A DNA stretch of 45,122 bases from a virus (IMGVR_UViG_3300009085_001558:1-45122), one strand, 5' to 3'. Positions 23,537 through 30,596 are shown, counted from the stretch's first letter. Translations and numbers: made by a program. Notes: generated from the sequence alone by a model not told the origin.

Positions 23537-24501
23537 CAACCGTAAAGGCTTTCAACGAGGATGGCTCGGAGGAAGGGCGGGGAACACTCATCAAGGAAGT
23601 CGAGCAGCACATGGTCCTTATCAAGCCGCGCAACGGCGATCCGTTCTGGTGGCCGAAGGGTCTAACCCAGGAGTTCACAACGCCCAAGTATTCGGTGGAG
23701 AATGGGTTCCTGTTCATCAACGGGGAGCAAGTTCCATATTACCCGACACCTAATTATTCTCCATGCTATCCATCCAAGGCTCCGGAGTTTCTCATCTGGC
23801 ATTACAGCGCAGGGAACACGTTGGAATCCTGCATTGCGCGGTTTATGATTGCATCGGAGAGAGCGTCATCCCATTTAGCGTTTGGGCTGGACGGTAAGGT
23901 TGTCCAGTTTGCGCCGTTCAACCGACCTACCTGGCACGCTGGTTACAGCATTTGGGGAGGGATGAGCGACATCAATCAGCATTCCATCGGATTTGAGATC
24001 GTCAACTATGGCTGGCTGGAAAAGAAGAACGGTCTGTGGATCCGAAATGGGGTGGTGTACAAGGAGAGTGATATTCTCATTCTTCCGCATCGACTTTCAG
24101 GTCAGGTATTGGGCTGGCCTATCTTCCCGCAATTTGAACTTGATATCGTTCTGGAGGTGTCCAAATTCGTGTACGACTTCTATGGATTGATTGACGCGGT
24201 AGGGCATGAGGATGTTTCTACCGAGGGCAAGCCGGACCCCGGACCTGCGTTCCCGATGGAATACTTCCGTGAACAGGTTTGCGGACAGACCGATGATTAC
24301 CTTATCGGATGGGGTGGCGGGAAGGGACTGAAACCGTGGTACAACGCTCCTTCGCTGATAGGATGGTCATGGACGCGCTCAGGCGTGCATGTGGAAATCC
24401 TTGAAACGAAGCGGCGTGAGTCTCGCGTTCGTATCCTGGAAGGAAACACTAAGGGCAAGGAAGGTTATATCGAGACACGATACCTGCGGAGGATAGGATG
24501 A
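23533..24501 (+). CDS. Endolysin: N-acetylmuramoyl-L-alanine amidase with SH3-like wall-binding domain
   Basis: A 322-residue protein starting at the ATG after AAGGAGG that overlaps the previous stop. An N-terminal ~65-residue extension precedes an Amidase_2 domain. Zinc ligands are FLIWHYSAG, a central THAGYS-like WHAGYS, GFEIVNYG with the catalytic Glu, and GHEDVSTEGKPDPGP with the final His and Asp. The C-terminal ~70 residues look like a bacterial SH3 repeat (SGVHVEILETKRRESRVRIL). It cuts the bond between MurNAc and the peptide stem. It is distant from the holin-like genes. Confidence 0.85.
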   Translation: MTTVKAFNEDGSEEGRGTLIKEVEQHMVLIKPRNGDPFWWPKGLTQEFTTPKYSVENGFLFINGEQVPYYPTPNYSPCYPSKAPEFLIWHYSAGNTLESCIARFMIASERASSHLAFGLDGKVVQFAPFNRPTWHAGYSIWGGMSDINQHSIGFEIVNYGWLEKKNGLWIRNGVVYKESDILILPHRLSGQVLGWPIFPQFELDIVLEVSKFVYDFYGLIDAVGHEDVSTEGKPDPGPAFPMEYFREQVCGQTDDYLIGWGGGKGLKPWYNAPSLIGWSWTRSGVHVEILETKRRESRVRILEGNTKGKEGYIETRYLRRIG

Positions 24502-24740
24502 AAGGCTTACTGGTTATCCAGTTTGACTATTATGGCGACAATGCCAAGCTACAGGAGATAGTGAATAAGGCGAAGGTTGATCTATTGAAAGAGTATGCAC
24601 GCAGACTGCAAGAGGGAATCATCAGGACGCCAGCCAATAATATATCGTTTGAGTTGCAAGTTATGAATTTGGATGGAAGGCTGGACCTTATGATTGATGA
24701 CTCTGTACGCGATATAAACATCACCGAGTTAGGAGGATAG
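24498..24740 (+). CDS. Hypothetical protein, 80 residues
   Basis: Coupled by ATGA to the endolysin. A strand-helix-strand layout (GLLVIQFDYYGD; LQEIVNKAKVDLLKEYARRL; ISFELQVMNLDGRLDLMID) suggests a small alpha/beta fold. No name can be given. Coupling could mean a lysis-linked role but that is only inference. Confidence 0.5.
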   Translation: MKGLLVIQFDYYGDNAKLQEIVNKAKVDLLKEYARRLQEGIIRTPANNISFELQVMNLDGRLDLMIDDSVRDINITELGG

Positions 24741-24741
24741 C

Positions 24742-24852
24742 ATGAACAACGACCAGCAAGCAGGTTGCTGTGGCTGCATCATCTATGCCGTTGCATTCGC
24801 GCTCATTTGGATATGTGCGGTTCTGATAGGAGTCATATACCATGCCTCGTGA
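24742..24852 (+). CDS. 36-residue single-span membrane peptide with CCGC motif
   Basis: Good AGGAGG site. The N-terminus is polar and then GCCGCIIYAVAFALIWICAV spans the membrane. Its end overlaps the next gene by 11 bases. Located just after the endolysin, so a spanin- or holin-like role is conceivable but not supported further. Confidence 0.5.
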   Translation: MNNDQQAGCCGCIIYAVAFALIWICAVLIGVIYHAS

Positions 24853-25471
24853 ACCCAGAATGGAAATCCTCGCGCCAGAGGACCAACCGATAACCCATAG
24901 GGACATGATTACTATCCTCCAGCAGATCCAACCTCCTCCACAACCGCAGACACAATCGTTGCTGTGGATCATCCCATTCACGCTGATTGCAATTGTTCTC
25001 ATCGGCGGGATGCTGGTAGGGTTCGCCATGCTCCAGCCCAAGCCTGATCCAACGGCAACTCCGGCTCCAACGTGGACGCCAACCTTCACCCCTACGTTTA
25101 CGGCCACCGTAACGCACACGCCAACGGCCACTCCGATCCCGAAGTACAAGGTGGTGCGCGACTACTACGATGCCTTGCGGGTAGGGGATTACGTCACCGC
25201 GTGGAAGTGCCTATCCAAGCAGTTCCGGAACCGGGTCGGACAGCCGGACGACCTGATGCACAAGGCCATTGAGACAGGCCCCATAACGGCGGCGCGGATC
25301 ATCCCGGAGGAGGAGGATAGTCTAAACTCGCAGGTATTGGTCCAACTCTACTTCGCGGATGAACAGCGGTACAGGTGGTATCGGTTCATCCTGGTATATG
25401 ATAGTTACGTCAAACGCTGGCAGATTGCTGGCATACAAAACTATTCTGCGTGGGCGACTCCGGAGGGATAA
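24842..25471 (+). CDS. Membrane-anchored protein with Thr-Pro linker and NTF2-like domain
   Basis: A 209-residue protein. Cytoplasmic ~40 residues, then one transmembrane helix (LLWIIPFTLIAIVLIGGMLV). A Thr-Pro linker follows (TATPAPTWTPTFTPTF...), then a C-terminal ~105-residue domain starting YKVVRDYYDALRVGDYVTAW, which reads like an NTF2/SnoaL-type cone fold. TPT linkers of this kind are typical of Chloroflexota surface proteins, so the gene may come from such a host. The domain would face outside. The role is unknown. Confidence 0.6.
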   Translation: MPREPRMEILAPEDQPITHRDMITILQQIQPPPQPQTQSLLWIIPFTLIAIVLIGGMLVGFAMLQPKPDPTATPAPTWTPTFTPTFTATVTHTPTATPIPKYKVVRDYYDALRVGDYVTAWKCLSKQFRNRVGQPDDLMHKAIETGPITAARIIPEEEDSLNSQVLVQLYFADEQRYRWYRFILVYDSYVKRWQIAGIQNYSAWATPEG

Positions 25472-25472
25472 G

Positions 25473-25643
25473 ATGAAAAGACTTGGGGTTCTGGCATGTC
25501 TAATTTTATTTGTTATTTGTTTTGGTTGGGCCGCTATTAGACTTCTCGCAGGGGATTATTTTACATATCTGCTCGTGTCAATAGCTGCTATATCAACTTT
25601 CAACGCAGGATATCTCGCAGGTTTGCTGGATAGGGAGGGATAA
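25473..25643 (+). CDS. 56-residue two-span membrane protein
   Basis: Preceded by CGGAGGGATAAG. Two hydrophobic segments (LGVLACLILFVICFGWAAI and YLLVSIAAISTFNAGYLAG) are separated by a short loop. The holin-like topology is noted, but the gene lies among other small membrane genes. No homolog recognised. Confidence 0.5.
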   Translation: MKRLGVLACLILFVICFGWAAIRLLAGDYFTYLLVSIAAISTFNAGYLAGLLDREG

Positions 25644-25644
25644 G

Positions 25645-25959
25645 ATGAAAAAGCGACAATTTGCTGTTCTGTTTGGGATATTGTTAGGATTGTTTCTATA
25701 TGGAATAGCGAGTAAAAATGAGGATTACTATCACACTTGGGATCACTCTATCTGTTGGGGTGTAAACGCAGATTCCCAATTGGGAAATGGAATCTGCATT
25801 GCTACCATATATTATTATCACGATCAACCCGATTACTTCAATGAATATTATGATATTCAAATCGAGTTTATTACTGGCGGGGGGTGGAGTACTGACGCAA
25901 CAAATCTATATGTAATTCGCCCATTCTCTATTCAAAGATACAAAAATTATCTTAGATAA
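25645..25959 (+). CDS. Exported or membrane-anchored protein, 104 residues
   Basis: A basic start and hydrophobic stretch (MKKRQFAVLFGILLGLFLYG) form a signal anchor without a clear cleavage or lipobox. The mature part is Tyr/Asp-rich with two Cys (HSICWGVNADSQLGNGICIA). Same GGAGGGATAAG ribosome-binding site as its neighbours. AT-rich compared with the virion genes, suggesting separate origin. Confidence 0.5.
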   Translation: MKKRQFAVLFGILLGLFLYGIASKNEDYYHTWDHSICWGVNADSQLGNGICIATIYYYHDQPDYFNEYYDIQIEFITGGGWSTDATNLYVIRPFSIQRYKNYLR

Positions 25960-25970
25960 GGAGGGATAAG

Positions 25971-26117
25971 ATGAGAACCGCAATATTTTTTGGCGCATAT
26001 ATGATTGGACAAGCAATTCGACCAGACTTTGATAATGGATGGGGATGGATGATTTCGATATTTGCACTGTCAATGGTTTATATGGATATCCAAGAATTCC
26101 GGGAAAGGAGAAAATGA
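25971..26117 (+). CDS. 48-residue membrane peptide
   Basis: Another GGAGGGATAAG-ATG start. Two weakly hydrophobic stretches (TAIFFGAYMIGQAI; WGWMISIFALSMVYMD) and a charged tail EFRERRK. Below common size cutoffs; accepted because of the strong ribosome-binding site and the one-base gap to the next gene. Confidence 0.45.
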   Translation: MRTAIFFGAYMIGQAIRPDFDNGWGWMISIFALSMVYMDIQEFRERRK

Positions 26118-26118
26118 G

Positions 26119-26307
26119 ATGGATACAATAACATCAATTTCGATTGGAACAATCATTCTTCTTATTGGACTCCGCGCTGGAATTTTTCTTGCAGAGCATG
26201 GCGACCCTTGCTCCTGCGCCCACTGCAAAGCCCATCGTGAGGAAGAGAAGGCCACCCGTTGCGGAAGCTGCGGGGGAAAGTTGACAGATAAGGAGAGTGG
26301 AAAATGA
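26119..26307 (+). CDS. 62-residue membrane protein with C-terminal zinc ribbon
   Basis: One transmembrane segment (TSISIGTIILLIGLRAGIFL) is followed by Cys residues in CSCAHCKAHRE and CGSCGG, a probable zinc ribbon on the cytoplasmic side. The chosen ATG has GGAG within reach; a start farther upstream overlaps the previous gene too much. Coupled by ATGA to the next gene. Confidence 0.5.
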   Translation: MDTITSISIGTIILLIGLRAGIFLAEHGDPCSCAHCKAHREEEKATRCGSCGGKLTDKESGK

Positions 26308-26531
26308 CTTGGGATACCGCATTGGCGTTTCTTCTTGGAGTGCTTACCGTGCTTGCGCCATTTGTTTATGGGAAATGGTATGGCGCGAATCAGGAACGAA
26401 AGAAGAATATCAGACTAGTATGTGAAGGATGGATTTTCTGCAAACCTCCAAACAGTCCGAAGGATATGGCGTACTGGCTACAGCCCAAGGATTATCTCCG
26501 CATCGTAATGACGGATCACGGAGATGATTGA
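26304..26531 (+). CDS. 75-residue membrane-anchored protein
   Basis: The N-terminal helix (TALAFLLGVLTVLAPFVYGK) is a signal anchor; the rest is soluble with VCEGWIFCKPP and many aromatic residues. It is coupled to the previous gene by ATGA and overlaps the acetyltransferase gene by 8 bases. No family recognised. Confidence 0.5.
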   Translation: MTWDTALAFLLGVLTVLAPFVYGKWYGANQERKKNIRLVCEGWIFCKPPNSPKDMAYWLQPKDYLRIVMTDHGDD

Positions 26532-27000
26532 TTATCTGCAACTTCTGAAACAGGAGCGGATGATCCTGGGTGAGTACGACGCATCCAAGGTATCTGGATT
26601 ATCTCCGCAATGGTTCTATGATCGGTGGATAGACCTGATCGACTTTCGTGGAGACTTGCAGATCCGATCCCAGGTTGTCACGCTTGGAAGGAAAGTAACG
26701 ATCATCACGGCTTCGCATATCATCAGCACGGGGACGGTGGGAGATTGGTCACCGAAGATGGTATGGATTGAGCGGGATACCTACATTGGCTCCCGTGCGA
26801 TATTGTACAACTGCCACATTGAGCATAATGCGGTGGTGGCGTGCGGAGCGGTGGTAAGGGACATGGTTGTCCCGCCGTACACCTACGTCGAAGGGAATCC
26901 GGCAAAGGTTGTCGGAGAATTCAAGAATGGGGTTTGGAGAAGGGTTACTGATATTCCCCAAATTCCCACAGCCGAGCCTCATCCTCCCGACGCGCTTTGA
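26524..27000 (+). CDS. Hexapeptide-repeat O-acetyltransferase (left-handed beta-helix)
   Basis: A 158-residue protein. Repeating [LIV]Gxxxx hexapeptides (IERDTYIGSRAILYNCHIEH, NAVVACGAVVRDMVVPPYTY) and the ending VEGNPAKVVG are the hallmark of the maltose/colanic-acid acetyltransferase family. The active-site His is probably in the ITASHIIS stretch. It transfers acetyl from acetyl-CoA to a sugar or glycan. In a phage this can modify host surface glycans and block competitors. The last 56 bases overlap the convergent GH24 gene. Confidence 0.8.
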   Translation: MIDYLQLLKQERMILGEYDASKVSGLSPQWFYDRWIDLIDFRGDLQIRSQVVTLGRKVTIITASHIISTGTVGDWSPKMVWIERDTYIGSRAILYNCHIEHNAVVACGAVVRDMVVPPYTYVEGNPAKVVGEFKNGVWRRVTDIPQIPTAEPHPPDAL

Positions 27001-27577
27001 GACCATCAACACAGCAGGAAGCCTTGCGTATGGCTGCGGGAACCATTTCCATTTGACCGGAATCAATCATGCGGGGAATGCCAGTTCTCTCTAACGCAGA
27101 CCAACCCATATTAAATGCCATACTAGAAAGCGCGTCGAATTTGTTTTGCGGTAGATATGTATCTATGTTTCTCCAAATTTCAAATTCGAAAACTTGAATA
27201 TCTTTCTTGAATAGTTCCCAACCTTGATCTTTGGATACAAACGAAGGCCAGGATTTAGAAGTACATGCCCCCAAGTGAATCAGGTGGCCATACCCGACGG
27301 TACAGTGACCCGCACTGTCCGAATACATCTCATTTCGGAATCCCTCATGCGCCACGATAAACAATAGTCCCGCTCCCGATACGCGCTTAGCGAATGCCGG
27401 TGTTTGGATGACGGGTTCTGCGGTTATCGTTTGAGTTGGATTGGCTATTGTTTGTGAAGGGGTAGAAATGGCAATGGGGCAATCCGGACACTCTTCCACC
27501 GGACAGGGTTTGGATTTGATGATTACGATCCCCGTAAGGATAAACCCGCACATGATAACCGCGATTAGATACTTCAA
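26945..27577 (-). CDS. GH24 muramidase (T4-type lysozyme) with N-terminal signal anchor
   Basis: A 210-residue protein. Residues 1-20 form a signal or SAR-like anchor (MKYLIAVIMCGFILTGIVII), followed by a Cys/Pro segment and a Thr/Pro linker. The lysozyme domain has the catalytic triad spacing Glu78-x8-Asp87-x5-Thr93 in HEGFRNEMYSDSAGHCTVGY, then FDALSSMAFNMGW and RMIDSG. It hydrolyses the glycan backbone of peptidoglycan. It is encoded on the opposite strand from the amidase, giving the phage two different lysins. SAR-type secretion would not need the holin pore (inference). Confidence 0.85.
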   Translation of the reverse strand: MKYLIAVIMCGFILTGIVIIKSKPCPVEECPDCPIAISTPSQTIANPTQTITAEPVIQTPAFAKRVSGAGLLFIVAHEGFRNEMYSDSAGHCTVGYGHLIHLGACTSKSWPSFVSKDQGWELFKKDIQVFEFEIWRNIDTYLPQNKFDALSSMAFNMGWSALERTGIPRMIDSGQMEMVPAAIRKASCCVDGLKARREDEARLWEFGEYQ

Positions 27578-27586
27578 TATAACCTC

Positions 27587-28006
27587 CTATGTCTTGTTAT
27601 GCTTTTTTAGATATTCTTCTAAATTTTTAAGAACGGGTTGATTATTCTCGATATAACCAATTACCATATTACATTTTCGACATAATAGATCTCTAACTTT
27701 TCCTGTATCATGGTTATGATCGACGCATAAAACAGGATACTCTTTTCCGCAAATTGCGCATTTTCCACTTTGTGATTTATATAATTCCTCATAGTACTCT
27801 AGTGTTATATGATATTTTCGTCTAAAATGAAAACGTCTTTGCTTATAATAATCGGCGTTTTGTATAGGTATTCTGTTTTTTGAAGTAGGCTTATTTTTGA
27901 TTGGATGAGGTGGTGTACGATTCTTTAAAAATGTATCTATACGATCACGAAATCCCTCCTCACTCTCACAAGGCAAATGCCAAAAACCCGTATAATCCAT
28001 ATGCAA
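27587..28006 (-). CDS. Recombination endonuclease VII-like HNH nuclease
   Basis: A 139-residue protein. The C-terminal ~75 residues match endonuclease VII: LYKSQSGKCAICGKEYPVLC, VDHNHDTGKVRDLLCRKCNM, VIGYIENN. The four Cys bind zinc and the DHNHDTG motif is catalytic. The N-terminal part is basic. It resolves branched DNA before packaging. The phage also has RusA, so two resolvases coexist. A minus-strand TATAAT (28037-28042) may be its promoter. Confidence 0.85.
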   Translation of the reverse strand: MHMDYTGFWHLPCESEEGFRDRIDTFLKNRTPPHPIKNKPTSKNRIPIQNADYYKQRRFHFRRKYHITLEYYEELYKSQSGKCAICGKEYPVLCVDHNHDTGKVRDLLCRKCNMVIGYIENNQPVLKNLEEYLKKHNKT

Positions 28007-28015
28007 TTACTCCAA

Positions 28016-28044
28016 TTGACAGGATATGTCAGCAACATTATACC
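28016..28044 (+). promoter_or_regulatory. Rightward sigma70-like promoter with inverted repeat
   Basis: TTGACA and TATACC are 17 bases apart, giving a start near 28051 and a leader of about 80 bases. TGACA-ggata-TGTCA makes an inverted repeat over the -35. A minus-strand TATAAT overlaps the same bases (28037-28042), so divergent promoters share the site. Confidence 0.6.
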
Positions 28045-28092
28045 CCATCTCGCAACCTTGACGCAAGACGAGCGCAAGAATCAAAATGGGAA

Positions 28093-28108
28093 TTATCGTA
28101 TACAATAT
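28093..28108 (+). promoter_or_regulatory. Second copy of the 16-bp palindromic operator
   Basis: TTATCGTATACAATAT matches the perfect palindrome at 17846-17861 in 14 of 16 positions. It lies in the leader between the promoter and the next start, so bound protein could block elongation or initiation. Shared sites suggest one regulator for both accessory blocks. Confidence 0.5.
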
Positions 28109-28129
28109 ATACATCTTACGGAGGATAAC

Positions 28130-28279
28130 ATGCATAACTTTCGAAATGATAATAACTGGAAGATCACCCTGAAGGTTAGCTGCCTGAAGGCACGGGACGC
28201 CATGCGCGGTATCTATTGGGAAGCGGTAATCCTGGGCGTCGCGCTGGTGGTTCTGTTCGCGTTGATGTCGATCCGATAA
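28130..28279 (+). CDS. 49-residue single-span membrane protein
   Basis: GGAGGATAAC precedes the ATG. Basic N-terminal half (MHNFRNDNNWKITLKVSCLK) then a C-terminal transmembrane helix (EAVILGVALVVLFALMSIR). It is the first gene behind the promoter and palindrome. Role unknown. Confidence 0.5.
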   Translation: MHNFRNDNNWKITLKVSCLKARDAMRGIYWEAVILGVALVVLFALMSIR

Positions 28280-28292
28280 CATCCTAGGAGGA

Positions 28293-28529
28293 ATGATGAA
28301 ATCTGTGGAATGCGGATGCAAAGTAACAGAGTTTTGCTGGGCAGAGGGTGGCGGTCTTAACGCCATAATCAAGCCTTGCACATTGCACGCCGCTGCTCCT
28401 GATCTACTGGAAGCCTGTAAAATAGCGTTGGCAGAATCAGAACGAGCCGATAAGCATTTCAAGTGTGTTTCGCCAGCTACCGTTGCGCTCCGTGCCGCTA
28501 TCGCCAAGGCTACAGGTAAGGAGGAATGA
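28293..28529 (+). CDS. Small conserved phage protein, 78 residues
   Basis: The pattern CTLHAAAPDLLEACKIALAE ... RAAIAKATGKEE is common at the C-termini of short phage proteins of unknown function. The N-terminal half has Cys pairs (ECGCKVTEFC) that could bind zinc. AGGAGG lies directly before two adjacent ATGs, and the second may be used. Confidence 0.6.
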   Translation: MMKSVECGCKVTEFCWAEGGGLNAIIKPCTLHAAAPDLLEACKIALAESERADKHFKCVSPATVALRAAIAKATGKEE

Positions 28530-28533
28530 CAGC

Positions 28534-28740
28534 ATGGTAACTCATTTAGCAGTTGATTTGAAATTGCGAGATATTCATGTAGTCCATACATTATGCGGCC
28601 GCGATAACAAAAATACATCCGATGGATTGTATAACTCGACTGACAATAAACGGGAGGTTGATTGCAAACTGTGTATAAAAATACTTGGAAATCCGAGACA
28701 CTGGAGATATCGAAAATACCTTTCCCGCAAGGAGGAATGA
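28534..28740 (+). CDS. Hypothetical Cys/His protein, 68 residues
   Basis: Starts at the ATG after GAGGAATGACAGC. Contains HTLCGRDNKNTSD and CKLCIKILGNPRHW, giving a possible zinc site, and a basic C-terminus. An upstream in-frame start within the preceding gene was rejected. Coupled to the next gene. Confidence 0.5.
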   Translation: MVTHLAVDLKLRDIHVVHTLCGRDNKNTSDGLYNSTDNKREVDCKLCIKILGNPRHWRYRKYLSRKEE

Positions 28741-29003
28741 TGAAAAGAATCTGGAAGTATGAGCTAGAAATAACCGATAAGCAAATCATATCCATACCGT
28801 CGGTTTTGAAAATTCTGTCCCTTCAAACGCAACGTGGTGTTCCTTGTTTGTGGGTGGAAATTGACGACGAATTCATAAAACGCGACGTTACAATTGTTAT
28901 GTTTGGAACTGGTCATCAAATGGACACAATAGAACGATGCTTCGTCGGGACGTTTCAAACCATGAACGGATCGCTTGTTTTTCATGTCTATTGGGAGAAT
29001 TGA
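28737..29003 (+). CDS. Conserved small phage protein (DUF7352-like), 88 residues
   Basis: The beginning KRIWKYELEITDKQIISIPS followed by LSLQTQRGVPCLWVEID and IVMFGTGHQMD fits a small all-beta family frequent in phages. Two adjacent ATGs are available; the first overlaps the previous stop. Function unknown. Confidence 0.6.
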   Translation: MMKRIWKYELEITDKQIISIPSVLKILSLQTQRGVPCLWVEIDDEFIKRDVTIVMFGTGHQMDTIERCFVGTFQTMNGSLVFHVYWEN

Positions 29004-29074
29004 TGACCCGCCTATCCGTTATCCTTGGAATACTGCTGGCTGGATTGTTTATGCTGCTTGGAGGTATGCAATGA
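29003..29074 (+). CDS. 23-residue transmembrane micropeptide
   Basis: ATG one base inside the previous stop and TGA overlapping the next ATG. The peptide is a single hydrophobic helix (SVILGILLAGLFMLLGG). Exact coupling at both ends argues for translation. It resembles small toxins or membrane regulators only in topology. Confidence 0.45.
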   Translation: MTRLSVILGILLAGLFMLLGGMQ

Positions 29075-29316
29075 TACCGCCCAACGTGGACGAAATTAAT
29101 CCGTTCCCGGAATGGTACATGAGCGGCATGGAATGTCTATGGAATATGGTTGCGGCCCCATGCCCAAAACGCGGACAGACTTGGCATATTGGACCCTATG
29201 AGGTTGTTATCCTACGTGCTAACTGGCTGACCGTTACGATGACGTGGCCCGGAGATACTACCAAAACCATGCTGACGGCTGACTTCAAAATTGGATACCG
29301 CCTATCAAACACCTAA
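29071..29316 (+). CDS. Hypothetical protein, 81 residues
   Basis: Starts at the ATG overlapping the micropeptide stop. A soluble protein rich in Trp and Pro (PEWYMSGMECLWNMVAAPCP; ILRANWLTVTMTWPGDTTKT). Strand-rich; unknown function. A 15-codon frame overlaps its stop as TAATG but is probably not a gene. Confidence 0.5.
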   Translation: MIPPNVDEINPFPEWYMSGMECLWNMVAAPCPKRGQTWHIGPYEVVILRANWLTVTMTWPGDTTKTMLTADFKIGYRLSNT

Positions 29317-29331
29317 TGAGTGGCGATTATC

Positions 29332-29378
29332 TGGACCCATTGGAGCGATCTATTCGAGAGTGATTGTTCCAGGGTCCA
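29332..29378 (+). other. Hairpin before the 29397 gene
   Basis: TGGACCC pairs with GGGTCCA (7 bp) and, after a 2-base bulge, TGGA with TCCA (4 bp), leaving a loop of 23 bases. It sits just before CAAAGGAGATGAG, the ribosome-binding site of the next gene. No T-run follows, so it is more likely a regulatory or processing stem than a terminator. Confidence 0.45.
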
Positions 29379-29396
29379 CACAAAGGAGATGAGAAA

Positions 29397-29657
29397 ATGA
29401 CGCATCAATGTCCGTTTGTAAACGAAGCGCAACCTAACCCAACATTCAATAGCCCTATGCAGTTTGAATGCCAAAGCGGGTTTGTTTATACTTATTATCA
29501 GCATAGCGACGGATTTGGAGATGTATACAATTGCCAATTCTGTACGCTAATTGGACGTAAGCGCGATGTATTTGAATGCTTGAACGAAAAAGAATGGAAA
29601 GAATGCCCACACTATAAGGCACAAAAAGATAATTCCACCAATCCGGTAGAATATTGA
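29397..29657 (+). CDS. Cys-rich hypothetical protein, 86 residues
   Basis: AAGGAG lies 7 bases before the ATG. Cys/His are spread over the chain (HQCPFVNE, FECQSGFVY, NCQFCTLIG, ECLNEKEWKECPHY), suggesting zinc binding. A frequent type in phage accessory regions; function unknown. Confidence 0.55.
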   Translation: MTHQCPFVNEAQPNPTFNSPMQFECQSGFVYTYYQHSDGFGDVYNCQFCTLIGRKRDVFECLNEKEWKECPHYKAQKDNSTNPVEY

Positions 29658-29685
29658 GTTTTCTACCATAATAGGAGAATAGAAC

Positions 29686-29877
29686 ATGAGACAAGCAGCG
29701 ACGGACGGAGATACCATTATCTTCCTTGACAACGGGGAAAAGATAAGAATATTCCCGAAAATAGATACGTCGTCTTGGTTCTATAAGAACTGCAAACGAC
29801 AACGCAAAGCCAAAGCGAAGATATGTCAGATTTGCCCATTCCGAGAAGGAATTGAAGAACAGGAGAATAGACTATGA
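29686..29877 (+). CDS. Basic Cys-containing protein, 63 residues
   Basis: TAGGAG precedes the ATG. Two strand-like stretches (DTIIFLDNGEKIRIFPKI) lead to a Lys/Arg-rich stretch with three Cys (KNCKRQRKAKAKICQICPFR). Could bind nucleic acid. Coupled by ATGA to the interrupted gene downstream. Confidence 0.5.
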   Translation: MRQAATDGDTIIFLDNGEKIRIFPKIDTSSWFYKNCKRQRKAKAKICQICPFREGIEEQENRL

Positions 29878-30176
29878 ACTGCAAAACGTGTAAGTATTGG
29901 GATGCTGAAGGAAAGTTGTGTAAAAGGTATCCGCCGTAATTTCTCAATTTTATGCCTTCTGATAGGTGGAGCGCATTTGGATATTTTCCAGTCGTTCCAG
30001 AAACGTATTGGTGCGGTGAATATGCTCCCCAAGATGCACCGGAAGCTGTCAAATGCGTATGCGGACACCCGCCAGAAACACACATTGAGAATGGCAGATG
30101 GTGCATGATGAATCTTTGCAAATGTTCCACATATCGCCCTGCCGTATCCGTAGAAGAAGAACTGGATAGGAGATAG
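29874..30176 (+). pseudogene. Small zinc-type phage protein interrupted by an in-frame TAA
   Basis: One frame codes for MNCKTCKYWDAEGKLCKRYPP, then TAA (29937-29939). The same frame resumes and reads FGYFPVVPETYWCGEYAPQD ... KCVCGHPPETHIENG ... CKCSTYRP. The halves together match a common phage pattern, CxxCxYW...CxRYPP...FPxV...WCGEY, so the stop splits one protein. Either a nonsense mutation, readthrough or two separate peptides. An internal ATG at 29952 lacks a good ribosome-binding site. Confidence 0.6.
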
Positions 30177-30178
30177 CC

Positions 30179-30442
30179 ATGATAGACTGGCCGAAATTGC
30201 TGATAATGGCAAGTCTCGCGGCGGATGTTGGGGTTAGCGAACGATACGAACGCCTAAGAGACTGGATCGCCAACCGCATCAACAAGAGATTAGCAGGGTA
30301 TGAGGCGATGAAAAAAAGTGCAAGATACATAGAATGCGGAAAATGGATTACGGTTGGAGATATAGAGCTATTACGAATGGCCGGAGACAGTTTGTTAGAT
30401 GTTGCCCAGAAAGCCGAGGCTGACTATGAAGAAAATCATTGA
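30179..30442 (+). CDS. Hypothetical helical protein, 87 residues
   Basis: GGAGATAGCC before the ATG. Helical with several basic patches (ERYERLRDWIANRINKRLAG) and an acidic end. No domain recognised. Its last 17 bases overlap the small RHH-like gene. Confidence 0.5.
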   Translation: MIDWPKLLIMASLAADVGVSERYERLRDWIANRINKRLAGYEAMKKSARYIECGKWITVGDIELLRMAGDSLLDVAQKAEADYEENH

Positions 30443-30584
30443 TAACATCCGCAAGCGTGGCCGTCCAAAGAAGAAGGAGCAGATGGTATCCATTTCCGTG
30501 CGGATATACCATTACCAGAAGGTAAAACTGGAGAAGATGGGCGATAAGGGCGCGGTCATCAGACAATTGATTACGGATGCCTGA
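30426..30584 (+). CDS. Small DNA-binding protein: AT-hook-like N-terminus plus ribbon-helix-helix
   Basis: 52 residues. KRGRPKKKEQ is an AT-hook-like motif, then VSISVRIYHYQKVKLEKM and KGAVIRQLITDA fit the strand and two helices of an Arc/MetJ-type fold. It lies directly upstream of a strong promoter and structured leader, so it may autoregulate or control the HNH gene. It is also a candidate binder of the palindromes (speculative). Confidence 0.6.
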   Translation: MKKIIDNIRKRGRPKKKEQMVSISVRIYHYQKVKLEKMGDKGAVIRQLITDA

Positions 30585-30596
30585 ATGTGGTATAAT
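30567..30596 (+). promoter_or_regulatory. Extended -10 promoter before the structured HNH leader
   Basis: A perfect TATAAT with an upstream TGG (extended -10) and a TTGATT 18 bases before it. Transcription would begin near 30603, exactly at the first stem of the inverted-repeat leader. Confidence 0.65.

Noticed and set aside
28007-28795. 262-codon minus-strand frame
   Set aside because: Lies across several small rightward genes with good ribosome-binding sites and has no motif.
29316-29363. 15-codon frame overlapping the previous stop as TAATG
   Set aside because: No ribosome-binding site, and it runs into the hairpin at 29332-29378; nothing else supports it.
29937-29939. TAA as evidence for a changed genetic code
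   Set aside because: TAA, TAG and TGA all end clear genes in the window with tight ATGA couplings, so the standard code applies.
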